Below, piece by piece: positions 20,352 through 28,968 of a stretch of 64,000 nt of DNA. The notes below the pieces were generated by a model. The model had not been told where the DNA came from, did no database searches, and saw only the letters and a program-made list of their open reading frames with translations. Position numbers and translations under genes: made by a program. Source of the stretch: Saccharomonospora cyanea NA-134 (GTDB lineage Bacteria > Actinomycetota > Actinomycetes > Mycobacteriales > Pseudonocardiaceae); assembly GCF_000244975.1 (NCBI RefSeq), contig NZ_CM001440.1, positions 4,510,325-4,574,324 on the forward strand. Reading direction: 5' to 3'. The stretch's first letter is position 1, and the number at the start of each line of letters is the position of its first letter.

Positions 20352-20666
20352 TCACCCCGCGAACCGCAGCCCCACCACACCACCGATGATCATGGCCAGG
20401 CACAGCAGCCTCACCACACTCGCGGGTTCCTCCAGCGCCACCATGCCGTACACGGCGGTGCCGACCGCGCCGATTCCCACCCACACCGCGTACCCCGTAC
20501 CGACCGGGATGGTCCGCAGCGCGTACGCCAGTCCGGCCATGCTCGCCGCCAGTGCCACCAGGAACAACAACGACGGCCACAGCCGCGAGAACCCGCGCGA
20601 CGCCTCCAGCGCGGCGGCCCACACGGTCTCCAGCACACCGGAGACGACGAGAACGACCCACGCCAC
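20352..20666 (-). CDS. Small multidrug resistance family exporter, Gdx/SugE type
   Basis: A 104-aa, four-TM protein. Glu13 (in SGVLETVWAAAL) is the conserved proton/substrate-binding acid. The segment IPVGTGYAVWVGIGAVG matches the Gdx (guanidinium exporter) subtype better than the EmrE subtype (which has TAYAIW..G). It probably works as an antiparallel homodimer exporting guanidinium in exchange for protons. No guanidine riboswitch is seen upstream; its start is 3 bp downstream of the rsmI stop. Confidence 0.88.
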   Translation of the reverse strand: MAWVVLVVSGVLETVWAAALEASRGFSRLWPSLLFLVALAASMAGLAYALRTIPVGTGYAVWVGIGAVGTAVYGMVALEEPASVVRLLCLAMIIGGVVGLRFAG

Positions 20667-20669
20667 GGC

Positions 20670-21494
20670 TCAACCCCGCTCCCTCAACACGGCGTCGTAG
20701 AGTTCCTTCCTCGACATCCCGGCCGCCTGCGCCACCTCGCTCGCCGCCGACTTCAGCCGCTCGCCAGCCTCCACACGTGACCGCACCTCCGCGACCAGGT
20801 CCCCGAGATCGACCGCCCTCGGCGCGGCGCCCTCCAGCACCACCGTGATCTCGCCGCGCACGCCGTCGGCCGCCCACTCGGCGAGCTCACCGAGTCCACC
20901 ACGCCGTACTTCCTCGTACGTCTTCGTCAACTCCCGGCACACGACGGCCCTGCGGTCGGCGCCGAGCGTGTCGGCGGCCTCCGCCAACGTCGCGGCCAAC
21001 CGGTGCGGCGACTCGAAGAACACCACCGTGCGTGGCTGGTTCGCCAGCTCGCGCAACCAACGCGCCCGCTCCCCCGCCTTGCGAGGCACGAAACCGTCGA
21101 AGCAGAAGCGGTCCGGTGGCAGCCCCGACACCGCCAGCGCCGTCGTCACCGCGGAGGGACCCGGCACGCAGGTCACCCGCACGCCGTCGGCCACACACGC
21201 CGCGACGAGCCGGTAACCGGGGTCGGACACGCTCGGCATCCCGGCGTCGGTGACGAGCACCACCGTCAACCCACCACGCAGCGCCTCCAGCAACTTCGGC
21301 AGCCGCGCGGACTCGACGTCCTCGTAGAAACTCACGACCCGACCCCGGGGCGTCACTCCGAGCGCGGTCGCGAGAGCCCTGAACCGCCGGGTGTCCTCGG
21401 CCGCCACCACGTCCGCCTCGGCCAGCACCTCGGCCAACCGGGGAGAGGCGTCACGGGAATCACCGAGCGGAGTCGCGGCCAGGATGAGAGTCAC
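20670..21494 (-). CDS. rsmI: 16S rRNA (cytidine1402-2'-O)-methyltransferase
   Basis: A 274-aa SAM-dependent methyltransferase of the tetrapyrrole-methylase fold. It has ILAATPLGDSRDASPR, AAEDTRRFRAL, LVTDAGMPSVSDPGYRLV, CVPGPSAVTTALAVSGLP and FFESPHR, all diagnostic of RsmI. The start is the GTG at 21494, 8 nt after TAGCCT; the in-frame upstream extension is the shadow of the divergent pmt gene. RsmI and PMT genes are divergent neighbours in many actinobacteria. Confidence 0.95.
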   Translation of the reverse strand: MTLILAATPLGDSRDASPRLAEVLAEADVVAAEDTRRFRALATALGVTPRGRVVSFYEDVESARLPKLLEALRGGLTVVLVTDAGMPSVSDPGYRLVAACVADGVRVTCVPGPSAVTTALAVSGLPPDRFCFDGFVPRKAGERARWLRELANQPRTVVFFESPHRLAATLAEAADTLGADRRAVVCRELTKTYEEVRRGGLGELAEWAADGVRGEITVVLEGAAPRAVDLGDLVAEVRSRVEAGERLKSAASEVAQAAGMSRKELYDAVLRERG

Positions 21495-21502
21495 ACCGCC
21501 AG

Positions 21503-21508
21503 AGGCTA
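21503..21508 (-). promoter_or_regulatory. Candidate -10 of rsmI (leaderless)
   Basis: TAGCCT on the minus strand, 8 nt before the GTG at 21494. Confidence 0.45.
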
Positions 21509-21513
21509 GCCCG

Positions 21514-21519
21514 TAGGAT
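21514..21519 (+). promoter_or_regulatory. Candidate -10 of pmt (leaderless)
   Basis: TAGGAT, 8 nt before the GTG at 21528. It sits 5 bp from the divergent rsmI hexamer. Confidence 0.45.
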
Positions 21520-21527
21520 CGAGCCCC

Positions 21528-23099
21528 GTGACCGCACTCCTCACCCGTTCGTCGGCGGGCGGCGTGGGCCGAGCGCCACAGATCCTTGAGCCCCCGAGTG
21601 ACCGCGAAGCCACCCTCCTCGGCAGGCCGATGCCCGGCGACCGGATCCGCGCGCTGATCGTCACGGTCGTGCTGACCGCGATCGGCGCGTTCGTGCGGCT
21701 TGTCGATCTCGGAGTGCCCACCGACAAGGGCACCCCGGTGTTCGACGAGAAACACTACGTGCCGCAGGCGTGGCAGATGCTGCGCAACGGCGGGTACGAG
21801 GACAACTACGGCTACGAGTTGGTGGTGCACCCGCCGCTGGCGAAACAGCTCATCGCCGTCGGTGAGTGGCTTTTCGGGTACAACGGCTGGGGCTGGCGGT
21901 TCAGCGCGGCCGTGGCCGGGGCGTTGATCGTCCTGATCACCGTCCGCGTCGCGCGCAGGCTGACCCGCTCCACACTGCTCGGCGCGGTGGCCGGTGTCCT
22001 GGTGATCTGCGACGGGGTGCTGCACCTCCAGTCGCGGATGGGGATGCTCGACATCTTCATCGCGCTGTTCGTGCTCGGCGCGTTCGCCTGCCTGCTGTGC
22101 GACCGCGATCAGGTGCGCCGGCGGTTGGCGGTCGCCGTGCGCGAGGGCTGGGTCGACGCCTCGCCGTACGGGCCGAGGCTCGGCTTCCGCTGGTGGCGGT
22201 TCGGCACCGGAGTGCTGCTCGGGCTCGCCACGGCCGTGAAGTGGTCAGGCGCCTACTGGGTGATCGCGTTCGGTCTGCTGTGCCTGGCCTTCGACGTCGC
22301 CGCGCGCAAGGCGGCCGGCGTGCGCAGGCCGTGGGCCGGGACGCTCCGGCAGGACCTGCTCCCCGCCGTCTGGGGCATCGGCGTGATCTCCGTGCTGGTG
22401 TACCTGGGGAGCTGGTGGGCCTGGTTCGCCAGCGAGACCGCCACCGACCGGCACTACGTGGAGATCTCCGGCGCCGGCGGCGGGCCGTTCGCGTTCGTGC
22501 CGGACGCCCTGCGTTCGCTGTTCCTCTACACCGTGAACGTGCTGGACTTCCACAGCAACCTCACCACGCCCGAGGACGATCCCCACCCGTGGGAGTCGAA
22601 ACCGTGGACGTGGCCGATGGGGCTGCGTCCGATGCTCTACTACTACGAGTCGGGTGAAAGCGTCACCGGCTGCGGCGAGTCGAAGTGCGTGAGCGCCACG
22701 ATGCTCATCGGCACGCCCGCGATGTGGTGGCTCTCGCTCCCCGTGCTGGCATGGGGTCTCTGGCGGTCGGTTTTCCGTGGCGACTGGCGGTACGCGTCCG
22801 TGCTGGTGGGCTACTTCGCCGGCCTGCTGCCGTGGTTTCTCAACCTCGACCGGCAGATGTACTTCTTCTACGCCACCCCGCTCGCACCGTTCCTGGCTCT
22901 CGGACTCACGCTGGTGCTCGGGCAGATACTCGGCAGCGCCCGCAGCGGTTACGAACGGCGGGGCACCGGCCTGCTTCTGCTGTCGCTCTACGTGGGGCTG
23001 GTGGTCGCGAACTTCGTGTGGCTGTGGCCCATCCTGGTCGGGGACCCGATCACCTACGGCCGGTGGCAGGCGGAGCTGTGGTTGCCCTCGTGGCGGTGA
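21528..23099 (+). CDS. pmt: Dolichyl-phosphate-mannose--protein O-mannosyltransferase (GT39)
   Basis: Transfers mannose from polyprenyl-phosphate-mannose to Ser/Thr of exported proteins outside the membrane. The 523-aa protein has multiple TM helices and the first-loop acidic catalytic motif in PVFDEKHYVPQAWQM (DE pair, about residues 67-68). PMT-type sequences include VVHPPLAKQLIAVGEWLFGYNGWGWR and the C-terminal LPWFLNLDRQMYFFYATPLAPF. In actinobacteria it acts with Sec-exported glycoproteins. The start is GTG with a leaderless-type -10. Confidence 0.93.
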   Translation: MTALLTRSSAGGVGRAPQILEPPSDREATLLGRPMPGDRIRALIVTVVLTAIGAFVRLVDLGVPTDKGTPVFDEKHYVPQAWQMLRNGGYEDNYGYELVVHPPLAKQLIAVGEWLFGYNGWGWRFSAAVAGALIVLITVRVARRLTRSTLLGAVAGVLVICDGVLHLQSRMGMLDIFIALFVLGAFACLLCDRDQVRRRLAVAVREGWVDASPYGPRLGFRWWRFGTGVLLGLATAVKWSGAYWVIAFGLLCLAFDVAARKAAGVRRPWAGTLRQDLLPAVWGIGVISVLVYLGSWWAWFASETATDRHYVEISGAGGGPFAFVPDALRSLFLYTVNVLDFHSNLTTPEDDPHPWESKPWTWPMGLRPMLYYYESGESVTGCGESKCVSATMLIGTPAMWWLSLPVLAWGLWRSVFRGDWRYASVLVGYFAGLLPWFLNLDRQMYFFYATPLAPFLALGLTLVLGQILGSARSGYERRGTGLLLLSLYVGLVVANFVWLWPILVGDPITYGRWQAELWLPSWR

Positions 23100-23182
23100 C
23101 CACCGGCCGGTTCGAAACCTGGAACGTCAAGCTCGTGGTGGCCGCTGCCGTGGTGGGCCCAGAACTCCGGGCCCACCAGTCG

Positions 23183-24910
23183 TCACTGCTGGCGCGGCAC
23201 GAGCTTCGTGACAGGACCGTCGGGCGACGTACCCGCCCGTGACAACCAGCCCTCCACCTCGCGGTAGACGACGTTGAGAGTGGGCCGGTTGCGCGGCTGC
23301 GGGTCCAGCGAGGCGGCGAGCAACCGCCCGTGGACGCTCTGCCTCGGCAGGTGCGTGGGCGCCTCGGCTCGGGCGGCCGCCATGAGCGCCGCCATCGGGG
23401 TCTCCCTGGTACCGCGAGGAGGCTGGCCCGTCAGCGCGTAGCTGACGGTGGCCGCGAGCTGCCACGCGTCGGAAGCCGGGCTCGCGGGCGCGCCCGCCGC
23501 CGCCTCGGGTGCCACGTAGTCGGGGGTGCCGACCATCATGCCGGTGGCCGTCAACTTCGAGTCGCCCCTGCTGCGCGCGATCCCGAAGTCGATGAGGTGT
23601 GCCACGCCCTGCGGGTCGACGATGATGTTGGACGGCTTGATGTCGCGATGCAGCACCCCCTTGCTGTGCGCCGCCGCCAACGCGCTGGCCATGGTCGCCC
23701 ACAACCGCCCCGCGGCCACGTCGTCCAGCGGGCCGCCGTTGTCGACGATCTCGGCGAGCGGCTGCCCCTCCAGGTACTCCATCACGAGGGCGAGCCCGTC
23801 GGGTTCCTCCACGAGGTCGTAGACGCGGACGCAGTTGGGGTGGCTGAGGGCCGCCAGCGCGCGAGCCTCGCGCTGCATGCGTTCCTCGGTGTCGGTGTCC
23901 GGCGCATGGGCGATCTTGAGCGCGACCGTGCGGCCGAGCTGCGTGTCCACGGCCTGCCACACGGTGCCGAACCCCCCGTGCCCCAGCCGGCGCACGCGCC
24001 GGAACCGGTTGCTTCCCTGCTGGGAGCTGCCGGGCGGGGTGGGCACCGGGCCGGGTACCGCCGCGAGTTCCGCGGGCGGTTCCGGCGCCGGGGCCACCGA
24101 GGTGGGCGCGTACTGCTTGGCAGGTGGAGGCGGTGGCGGTGGCGTCTCCGGCTCCCGGGTCTGGACGTGCACGGGTTGCTGCGGCGGCTCCTGCTTGGCG
24201 GGCGTCGAGTCGGGGCGGCGGTCGGAGTTCTCGATCGTCGACCAGCTCGGCGGCCCCACGATGGCCACCGGGATGACGCCGAGGACGGTGACGGGCAGGA
24301 ACCCGAGCCACAGGTGCACGGCCGTGTTGGCCTCCACCCCGGCGCACACGAACACGAACACCACGAACGGCACCCACAGCAGCCTGCCCGGCCACTTCGG
24401 GCCCCGCCGCAGTGCGATGCGGCCCATCAGCATCACGGCCAGCAGGATCAGCACGGGCAGACCGACGAGGCCGATGAGGTCGAGGCCGTAGGAGAAGACA
24501 CCGTCGGAGGGGTAGAACAACGTCTCGTAGACGTTCTGGCCGCCGCCCAGGTACTCGTCCTGCGGCCCGACGCCGTAGTCCTGCTGGAGCGCGGCGACCT
24601 CCGCCCCCGAGAGTCCGGCGCTGTCACCGCGGAAGTTCGCCCGGAACACGCTGGCCACACCCGTGGCGAGGAACCACGGGATCAGCAGCACGCCGACGAC
24701 GCCGAGTACAGCCAGCGCGGCCAGGGCACCGCCGTGGTAGCGGTTGCCGGTGAACTTGCGCATCAACGCGACGGCCACGGCCGTTCCCACCGGGAACAAC
24801 CCGATCAGCGCACCGGCCATGCTCGTCGCCCATGCCCAGTCTCCGGGCCAGAACCCCGGCTGGAACAGCTGATAGGCGAACGAGAGCAACGCGCTCGCGA
24901 TCGATTCCAC
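23183..24910 (-). CDS. Membrane Ser/Thr protein kinase with N-terminal multi-TM sensor part
   Basis: A 575-aa protein with the order reversed from the usual PknB layout. Residues 1 to about 240 hold roughly five TM helices with an extracellular loop of about 85 residues (FRANFRGDSAGLSG...). A Pro-rich linker (PPPPPPPAKQYAP) follows, and the kinase domain takes about residues 305-560. The kinase looks active: GHGGFGTVW glycine loop, VALKIA lysine, HRDIKPSNI, DFGIARS and GTPDYVAPE. I chose the GTG at 24910 because aaggag is 7 nt upstream; other in-frame starts add up to 21 residues. Confidence 0.88.
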   Translation of the reverse strand: MESIASALLSFAYQLFQPGFWPGDWAWATSMAGALIGLFPVGTAVAVALMRKFTGNRYHGGALAALAVLGVVGVLLIPWFLATGVASVFRANFRGDSAGLSGAEVAALQQDYGVGPQDEYLGGGQNVYETLFYPSDGVFSYGLDLIGLVGLPVLILLAVMLMGRIALRRGPKWPGRLLWVPFVVFVFVCAGVEANTAVHLWLGFLPVTVLGVIPVAIVGPPSWSTIENSDRRPDSTPAKQEPPQQPVHVQTREPETPPPPPPPAKQYAPTSVAPAPEPPAELAAVPGPVPTPPGSSQQGSNRFRRVRRLGHGGFGTVWQAVDTQLGRTVALKIAHAPDTDTEERMQREARALAALSHPNCVRVYDLVEEPDGLALVMEYLEGQPLAEIVDNGGPLDDVAAGRLWATMASALAAAHSKGVLHRDIKPSNIIVDPQGVAHLIDFGIARSRGDSKLTATGMMVGTPDYVAPEAAAGAPASPASDAWQLAATVSYALTGQPPRGTRETPMAALMAAARAEAPTHLPRQSVHGRLLAASLDPQPRNRPTLNVVYREVEGWLSRAGTSPDGPVTKLVPRQQ

Positions 24911-25155
24911 CCCTCGCTCCTTCGCCGCGTCGCCCGGCATAGTCCGAAGGCACAGTATGCCTGTCTTTCGCACCCGAGCTTACGGTGGGCGGGGCCCGCC
25001 CTTCGCAGTCGACCGTCACCGAGCGGTACCAGCCGCGTCCTCACCACCCGGTCGGGTGCCACGACGACCAGGCGATCCACGGCCACACCCTGGTGTGCCG
25101 CGCCCACCAGCCCTACCGTCGTCGCAGACGACCTCGACGCTCAAGGAGGAGCCGC

Positions 25156-27057
25156 ATGGTGGGCACGGGCGCGTACCGAGAGCAGTACCGGCGCAGTCTG
25201 GAGGACCCGGAGGCGTTCTGGCTGGAGGCCGCGCGAGCCGTCGACTGGACACGCACCCCCACCATCGCACTCGACGAGACCCGGGCACCGCTGTACCGCT
25301 GGTTCCCCGACGGGGAACTCAACACGGCCGCCAACGCGCTCGACCGCCACGTCGACGCGGGCCGGGGCGAGCAGGACGCCCTCGTCTGGGACTCCCCCGT
25401 CACCGGGTCGAGCGCGCACTACAGCTACCGGCGCCTGCGCGACGAGGTGGCGACCCTCGCGGGCGCGCTGCGCTCGCTCGGCGTCGGCAAGGGCGATCGC
25501 GTGGTCGTCTACCTGCCGATGGTGCCCGAGGCGGTGGTGGCGATGCTGGCCTGCGCCAGGCTCGGAGCCGTGCACTCCGTGGTGTTCGGCGGGTTCGCGC
25601 CCAGGGAGCTGGCCGCGCGCATCTCCGACGCCGCGCCGAAGGTCGTCCTCACCGCCTCCTGCGGAATCGAGCCGTCCCGGATCGTGGAGTACGTGCCGAT
25701 CGTGCGCGAGGCCCTGAACCTCGTCCACGACGACGGTGCGCGACGGCCGGACCACGTCGTGGTGCTCCAGCGCGACGCCGCGCGCGCCGACCTGCGGGAC
25801 GGCGAGCTCGACTGGAACGACCTGGTGGCGTCGGCGCAGCCCGCCGCCCCGGTCCCGGTGGCCGCCACCGACCCGCTCTACGTGCTCTACACCTCCGGCA
25901 CGACCGGGAGGCCGAAGGGCGTGGTGCGTGACAACGGCGGGCACGCGGTCGCGCTGGCCTGGTCGATGGCGGCCGTGTACGACATCGGCCCCGGTGACGT
26001 GTGGTGGACGGCCTCCGACGTGGGCTGGGTGGTCGGCCACTCGTACATCGTGTACGCGCCCCTGCTGGTGGGCGCCACCACCGTGCTGTACGAGGGCAAA
26101 CCCGTCGGCACCCCCGACGCCGGTGCGTTCTGGCGTGTCGCGGCGGAACACGGCGTGAAGGCCCTGTTCACCGCACCCACCGCTCTGAGGGCCGTCAAAC
26201 GCGTCGACCCCGAGGGAGCCGAGATCGCCCGCTACGACCTCGGGAAGCTCCGCACCCTGTTCCTCGCCGGTGAGCGGTTGGATCCGCAGACGTACCACTG
26301 GGCGAGCGAACGACTCGGAGTACCCGTGATCGATCACTGGTGGCAGACCGAGACGGGCTGGCCCATCGCGGCCAACCCCCGCGGGCTGGAAGCGATGCCC
26401 GTCAAACCCGGCTCGGCGACCGTGCCCATGCCGGGATGGGACGTCCGCGTGCTGAACCAGTCCGGGCAGGAGCAGGCCGCGGGCGTGGAGGGCGCGATCA
26501 CCGTGAAGCTGCCGCTTCCGCCCGGTTCGCTGCCGACGCTGTGGGGCGACGACGACCGCTTCGTCGAGTCCTACCTGTCCCGGTACGAGGGCCACTACCT
26601 CACCGGCGACTCCGGCTACCTCGACGCCGACGGCTACCTGTTCGTCATGGGCCGCACGGACGACGTGATCAACGTGGCGGGGCACCGGCTGTCGACGGGG
26701 GCGATGGAGGCGGTGCTGGCCGCGCACCCGGCCGTGGCGGAGTGCGCGGTGATCGGTGTGCGAGACGCCCTCAAGGGCCAGGTGCCACGCGGCTTCGTGG
26801 TGCTCAAGGCGGGCGCCGACATCCCGGAGGAGCAGCTCAGGGACGAGCTCGTGGCGGCCGTCCGGGCGGAGATCGGGCCGGTGGCGGCGTTCCGGGACGT
26901 CGCCGTCGTCGACGCACTACCGAAGACACGGTCGGGGAAGATCCTGCGAGCCACGATGCGGGGCCTCGCCGACGGCCGGGACGTCGTGGTGCCGTCCACC
27001 ATCGAGGACCCGGGTGTGCTCGACCGCCTGCGGAGCGCACTGCGACCGGCAACCTGA
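25156..27057 (+). CDS. prpE: Propionyl-CoA synthetase-type acyl-CoA ligase
   Basis: AMP-forming acetyl/propionyl-CoA synthetase (633 aa). It has the P-loop YTSGTTGRPKGVVRDNGGHA (the VRDNGGHAVAL form is typical of PrpE rather than Acs), WWTASDVGWVVGHSY, the adenine motif WWQTETGWPI, TGDSGYLDADGYLFVMGRTD and the acylation-regulated lysine motif PKTRSGKILR. The ATG at 25156 has aaggagg at 6 nt spacing. It stands alone, without a methylcitrate-cycle operon, so general short-chain acyl activation is likely. Confidence 0.88.
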   Translation: MVGTGAYREQYRRSLEDPEAFWLEAARAVDWTRTPTIALDETRAPLYRWFPDGELNTAANALDRHVDAGRGEQDALVWDSPVTGSSAHYSYRRLRDEVATLAGALRSLGVGKGDRVVVYLPMVPEAVVAMLACARLGAVHSVVFGGFAPRELAARISDAAPKVVLTASCGIEPSRIVEYVPIVREALNLVHDDGARRPDHVVVLQRDAARADLRDGELDWNDLVASAQPAAPVPVAATDPLYVLYTSGTTGRPKGVVRDNGGHAVALAWSMAAVYDIGPGDVWWTASDVGWVVGHSYIVYAPLLVGATTVLYEGKPVGTPDAGAFWRVAAEHGVKALFTAPTALRAVKRVDPEGAEIARYDLGKLRTLFLAGERLDPQTYHWASERLGVPVIDHWWQTETGWPIAANPRGLEAMPVKPGSATVPMPGWDVRVLNQSGQEQAAGVEGAITVKLPLPPGSLPTLWGDDDRFVESYLSRYEGHYLTGDSGYLDADGYLFVMGRTDDVINVAGHRLSTGAMEAVLAAHPAVAECAVIGVRDALKGQVPRGFVVLKAGADIPEEQLRDELVAAVRAEIGPVAAFRDVAVVDALPKTRSGKILRATMRGLADGRDVVVPSTIEDPGVLDRLRSALRPAT

Positions 27058-27127
27058 GGTCGTCGGAGCGCTCGCGGCGAGCGTGCGGACGGCGAGCGAT
27101 GCGCCACCCCACTCACCCGATCGGTGG

Positions 27128-27156
27128 TTGTCTGGACCAATCATTGGTCTGAACCT
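27128..27156. promoter_or_regulatory. dre-like (DasR-type) sites upstream of the hexosaminidase
   Basis: TTGTCTGGACCA (27128-27139) matches 10 of 12 bases of the dre core TGGTCTAGACCA. TGGTCTGAACCT (27145-27156) matches 9 of 12. Between them GACCAAT-C-ATTGGTC (27135-27149) is a perfect inverted repeat. DasR controls GlcNAc/chitin genes in actinobacteria, fitting the downstream gene. Confidence 0.45.
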
Positions 27157-27187
27157 GTAAGGCACCCCTCACTCATCGGAGGTGCTC

Positions 27188-28813
27188 GTGCGCAGACGCA
27201 GAACCAGGGCAGTCCTCACCGCCGCCGTGGCGTTCGCCGCCGCGCTCTCGGTGTCGACTGCGACGAACGCCACGGCGGACCCGGCCGTCACCGGCGCGGC
27301 CCCACCGGCGAAGTCGGCGCAGTCCTCGCTCACCGACATCATTCCGGCGCCGGTGGAGGTGGCACCCGACGGCGACGCGGACTACCGGCTCCGCCCGTGG
27401 ACCCTCATCCGCACGGAACCGCACTCGGCCGAGGCCCGCGAGGTCGGCAGGCTCCTCGCCGACTCGCTGCGCCCCGCCACCGGCTACGCCCTGCCGGTGG
27501 TGCCCGCACACGGACGCGGTGGCGGCATCGCGCTCCTGATCGACGACGTGGGCGAGGAACTCGGCAGCGAAGGCTACCGGCTGGAAGTCACGAAACGCGG
27601 GGTCACGATCCGCGCCAACACGGCCGCCGGCCTGTTCGCGGGCACGCAGACGCTGCGGCAACTGCTGCCCGCCGACATCGAAGCGGACTCCCGGCGCAAC
27701 GTGGCGTGGACGGTGCCCGGCGGCACCGTCGTCGACCACCCGCGGTTCGACTACCGGGGCGCGATGCTCGACATCGCCCGCCACTTCCACACGCCCGACG
27801 AAATCAAGTCCTACATCGACGAACTCGCCCGCTACAAGATCAACCACCTGCACCTGCACCTGACCGACGACCAGGGCTGGCGCATCGAGATCGAGAGCTG
27901 GCCGAAGCTCACCACCGTGGGCGGCGGACCCGGCACGGGCGTCGACGGTGTCGGCGGCGGGTTCCTCACCAAGGAGGAGTACAGCGACATCGTCGCCTAC
28001 GCCGCCGAGCGCTACATCACCGTCGTCCCGGAGATCGACATGCCGGGCCACACCAACGCGGCGCTGTCGACGTACGCGGAGCTGAACTGTGACGGCATCG
28101 CGCCTCCGCCGCGCACCGACATAGCCGTGGGATACAGCTCGCTGTGCATCGACAAGGAACTCACGTACGAGTTCGTGGAGGACGTCATCCGGGAGGTCTC
28201 GGAGCTGACCCCCGGTCCGTACCTGCACATCGGCGGTGACGAGGCACACGTGACCCCGCCCGAGGACTACCGCGTGTTCATGCAGCGCGTGGTGCCGCTC
28301 GTGGAGAAGTACGGCAAGCGGCCTTTCGGGTGGAACGAGATCGTACGGGCCGAGCCCACCACCGACACGGTGGCCCAGTACTGGGGCACCACCACGAACC
28401 ACGCCGACCTCGCCGACGCGGTGGCCCGAGGCCATCAGGTGATCATGTCGCCGGCCAACAAGGTGTACCTGGACATGAAGTACGACGAGGACACGACGCT
28501 CGGCCTGTCCTGGGCGGGGTACATCGAGGTCCGCGACTCCTACGAGTGGAACCCCGGCGCACACGTCACCGGTGTCGGTGAGGACGCCGTGCTGGGCGTC
28601 GAGGCTCCGCTGTGGTCGGAGACGCTGCGCTCGTTGGACCACATCGAGTACATGGCGTTCCCGAGGCTCGCCGCCGTGGCGGAGATCGGCTGGTCGCCGC
28701 AGGAGGCACGCGACTGGACCTCGTTCAGCGAACGGCTGGGCAAGCAGGCACCGCGCTGGGAGGAGCGGGAGGTCGACTTCCACCGCTCACCCCAGGTTCC
28801 CTGGGTGAACTGA
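27188..28813 (+). CDS. Secreted beta-N-acetylhexosaminidase (GH20)
   Basis: Removes terminal GlcNAc/GalNAc from chitin oligomers or glycans. From the GTG at 27188 (ggagg 6 nt upstream) the protein starts with RRRRTRAVLTAAVAFAAALSV, a signal peptide with an Ala-rich cleavage region. The GH20b-like domain (about 45-165) is followed by the catalytic barrel. The catalytic Asp-Glu pair is in IGGDEAHVTPPEDY. DIARHFHTPDEIKSYID and HLHLTDDQGWRIEIESWP are typical GH20. Length is 541 aa. A possible dre site lies upstream. Confidence 0.93.
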   Translation: MRRRRTRAVLTAAVAFAAALSVSTATNATADPAVTGAAPPAKSAQSSLTDIIPAPVEVAPDGDADYRLRPWTLIRTEPHSAEAREVGRLLADSLRPATGYALPVVPAHGRGGGIALLIDDVGEELGSEGYRLEVTKRGVTIRANTAAGLFAGTQTLRQLLPADIEADSRRNVAWTVPGGTVVDHPRFDYRGAMLDIARHFHTPDEIKSYIDELARYKINHLHLHLTDDQGWRIEIESWPKLTTVGGGPGTGVDGVGGGFLTKEEYSDIVAYAAERYITVVPEIDMPGHTNAALSTYAELNCDGIAPPPRTDIAVGYSSLCIDKELTYEFVEDVIREVSELTPGPYLHIGGDEAHVTPPEDYRVFMQRVVPLVEKYGKRPFGWNEIVRAEPTTDTVAQYWGTTTNHADLADAVARGHQVIMSPANKVYLDMKYDEDTTLGLSWAGYIEVRDSYEWNPGAHVTGVGEDAVLGVEAPLWSETLRSLDHIEYMAFPRLAAVAEIGWSPQEARDWTSFSERLGKQAPRWEEREVDFHRSPQVPWVN

Positions 28814-28823
28814 AGAACCGCCC

Positions 28824-28861
28824 GGCGAGGGGCCGCGGGCCCATCCCCGCGGCCCCTCGCC
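28824..28861 (+). terminator. Long GC hairpin after the hexosaminidase
   Basis: A 16-bp perfect stem (28824-28839 with 28846-28861) has a 6-nt loop and sits 10 bp after the stop. No T-run follows, as is common in high-GC actinobacteria. Confidence 0.6.
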
Positions 28862-28968
28862 GCACGCGTGTCCGCAGCCTACGGCGCGAACACCAGCTAC
28901 AAGGACCCGTCCCCCAACCGCCAACACCCGTACACGAACTGCGGACACGGTTGCCAGATGTGGGTGGT

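Noticed and set aside
20352-20666. Guanidine riboswitch upstream of the Gdx gene.
   Set aside because: Only 3 bp separate it from rsmI, and no guanidine-aptamer core was recognised within or before rsmI.
28868-28968. Short plus-strand frame beginning SAAYGANTSYKDPSPNRQH, between the hexosaminidase terminator and the decarboxylase gene.
   Set aside because: It runs into the antisense of the decarboxylase without a proper stop and has no ribosome site. It could be a gene remnant, but nothing supports calling it.
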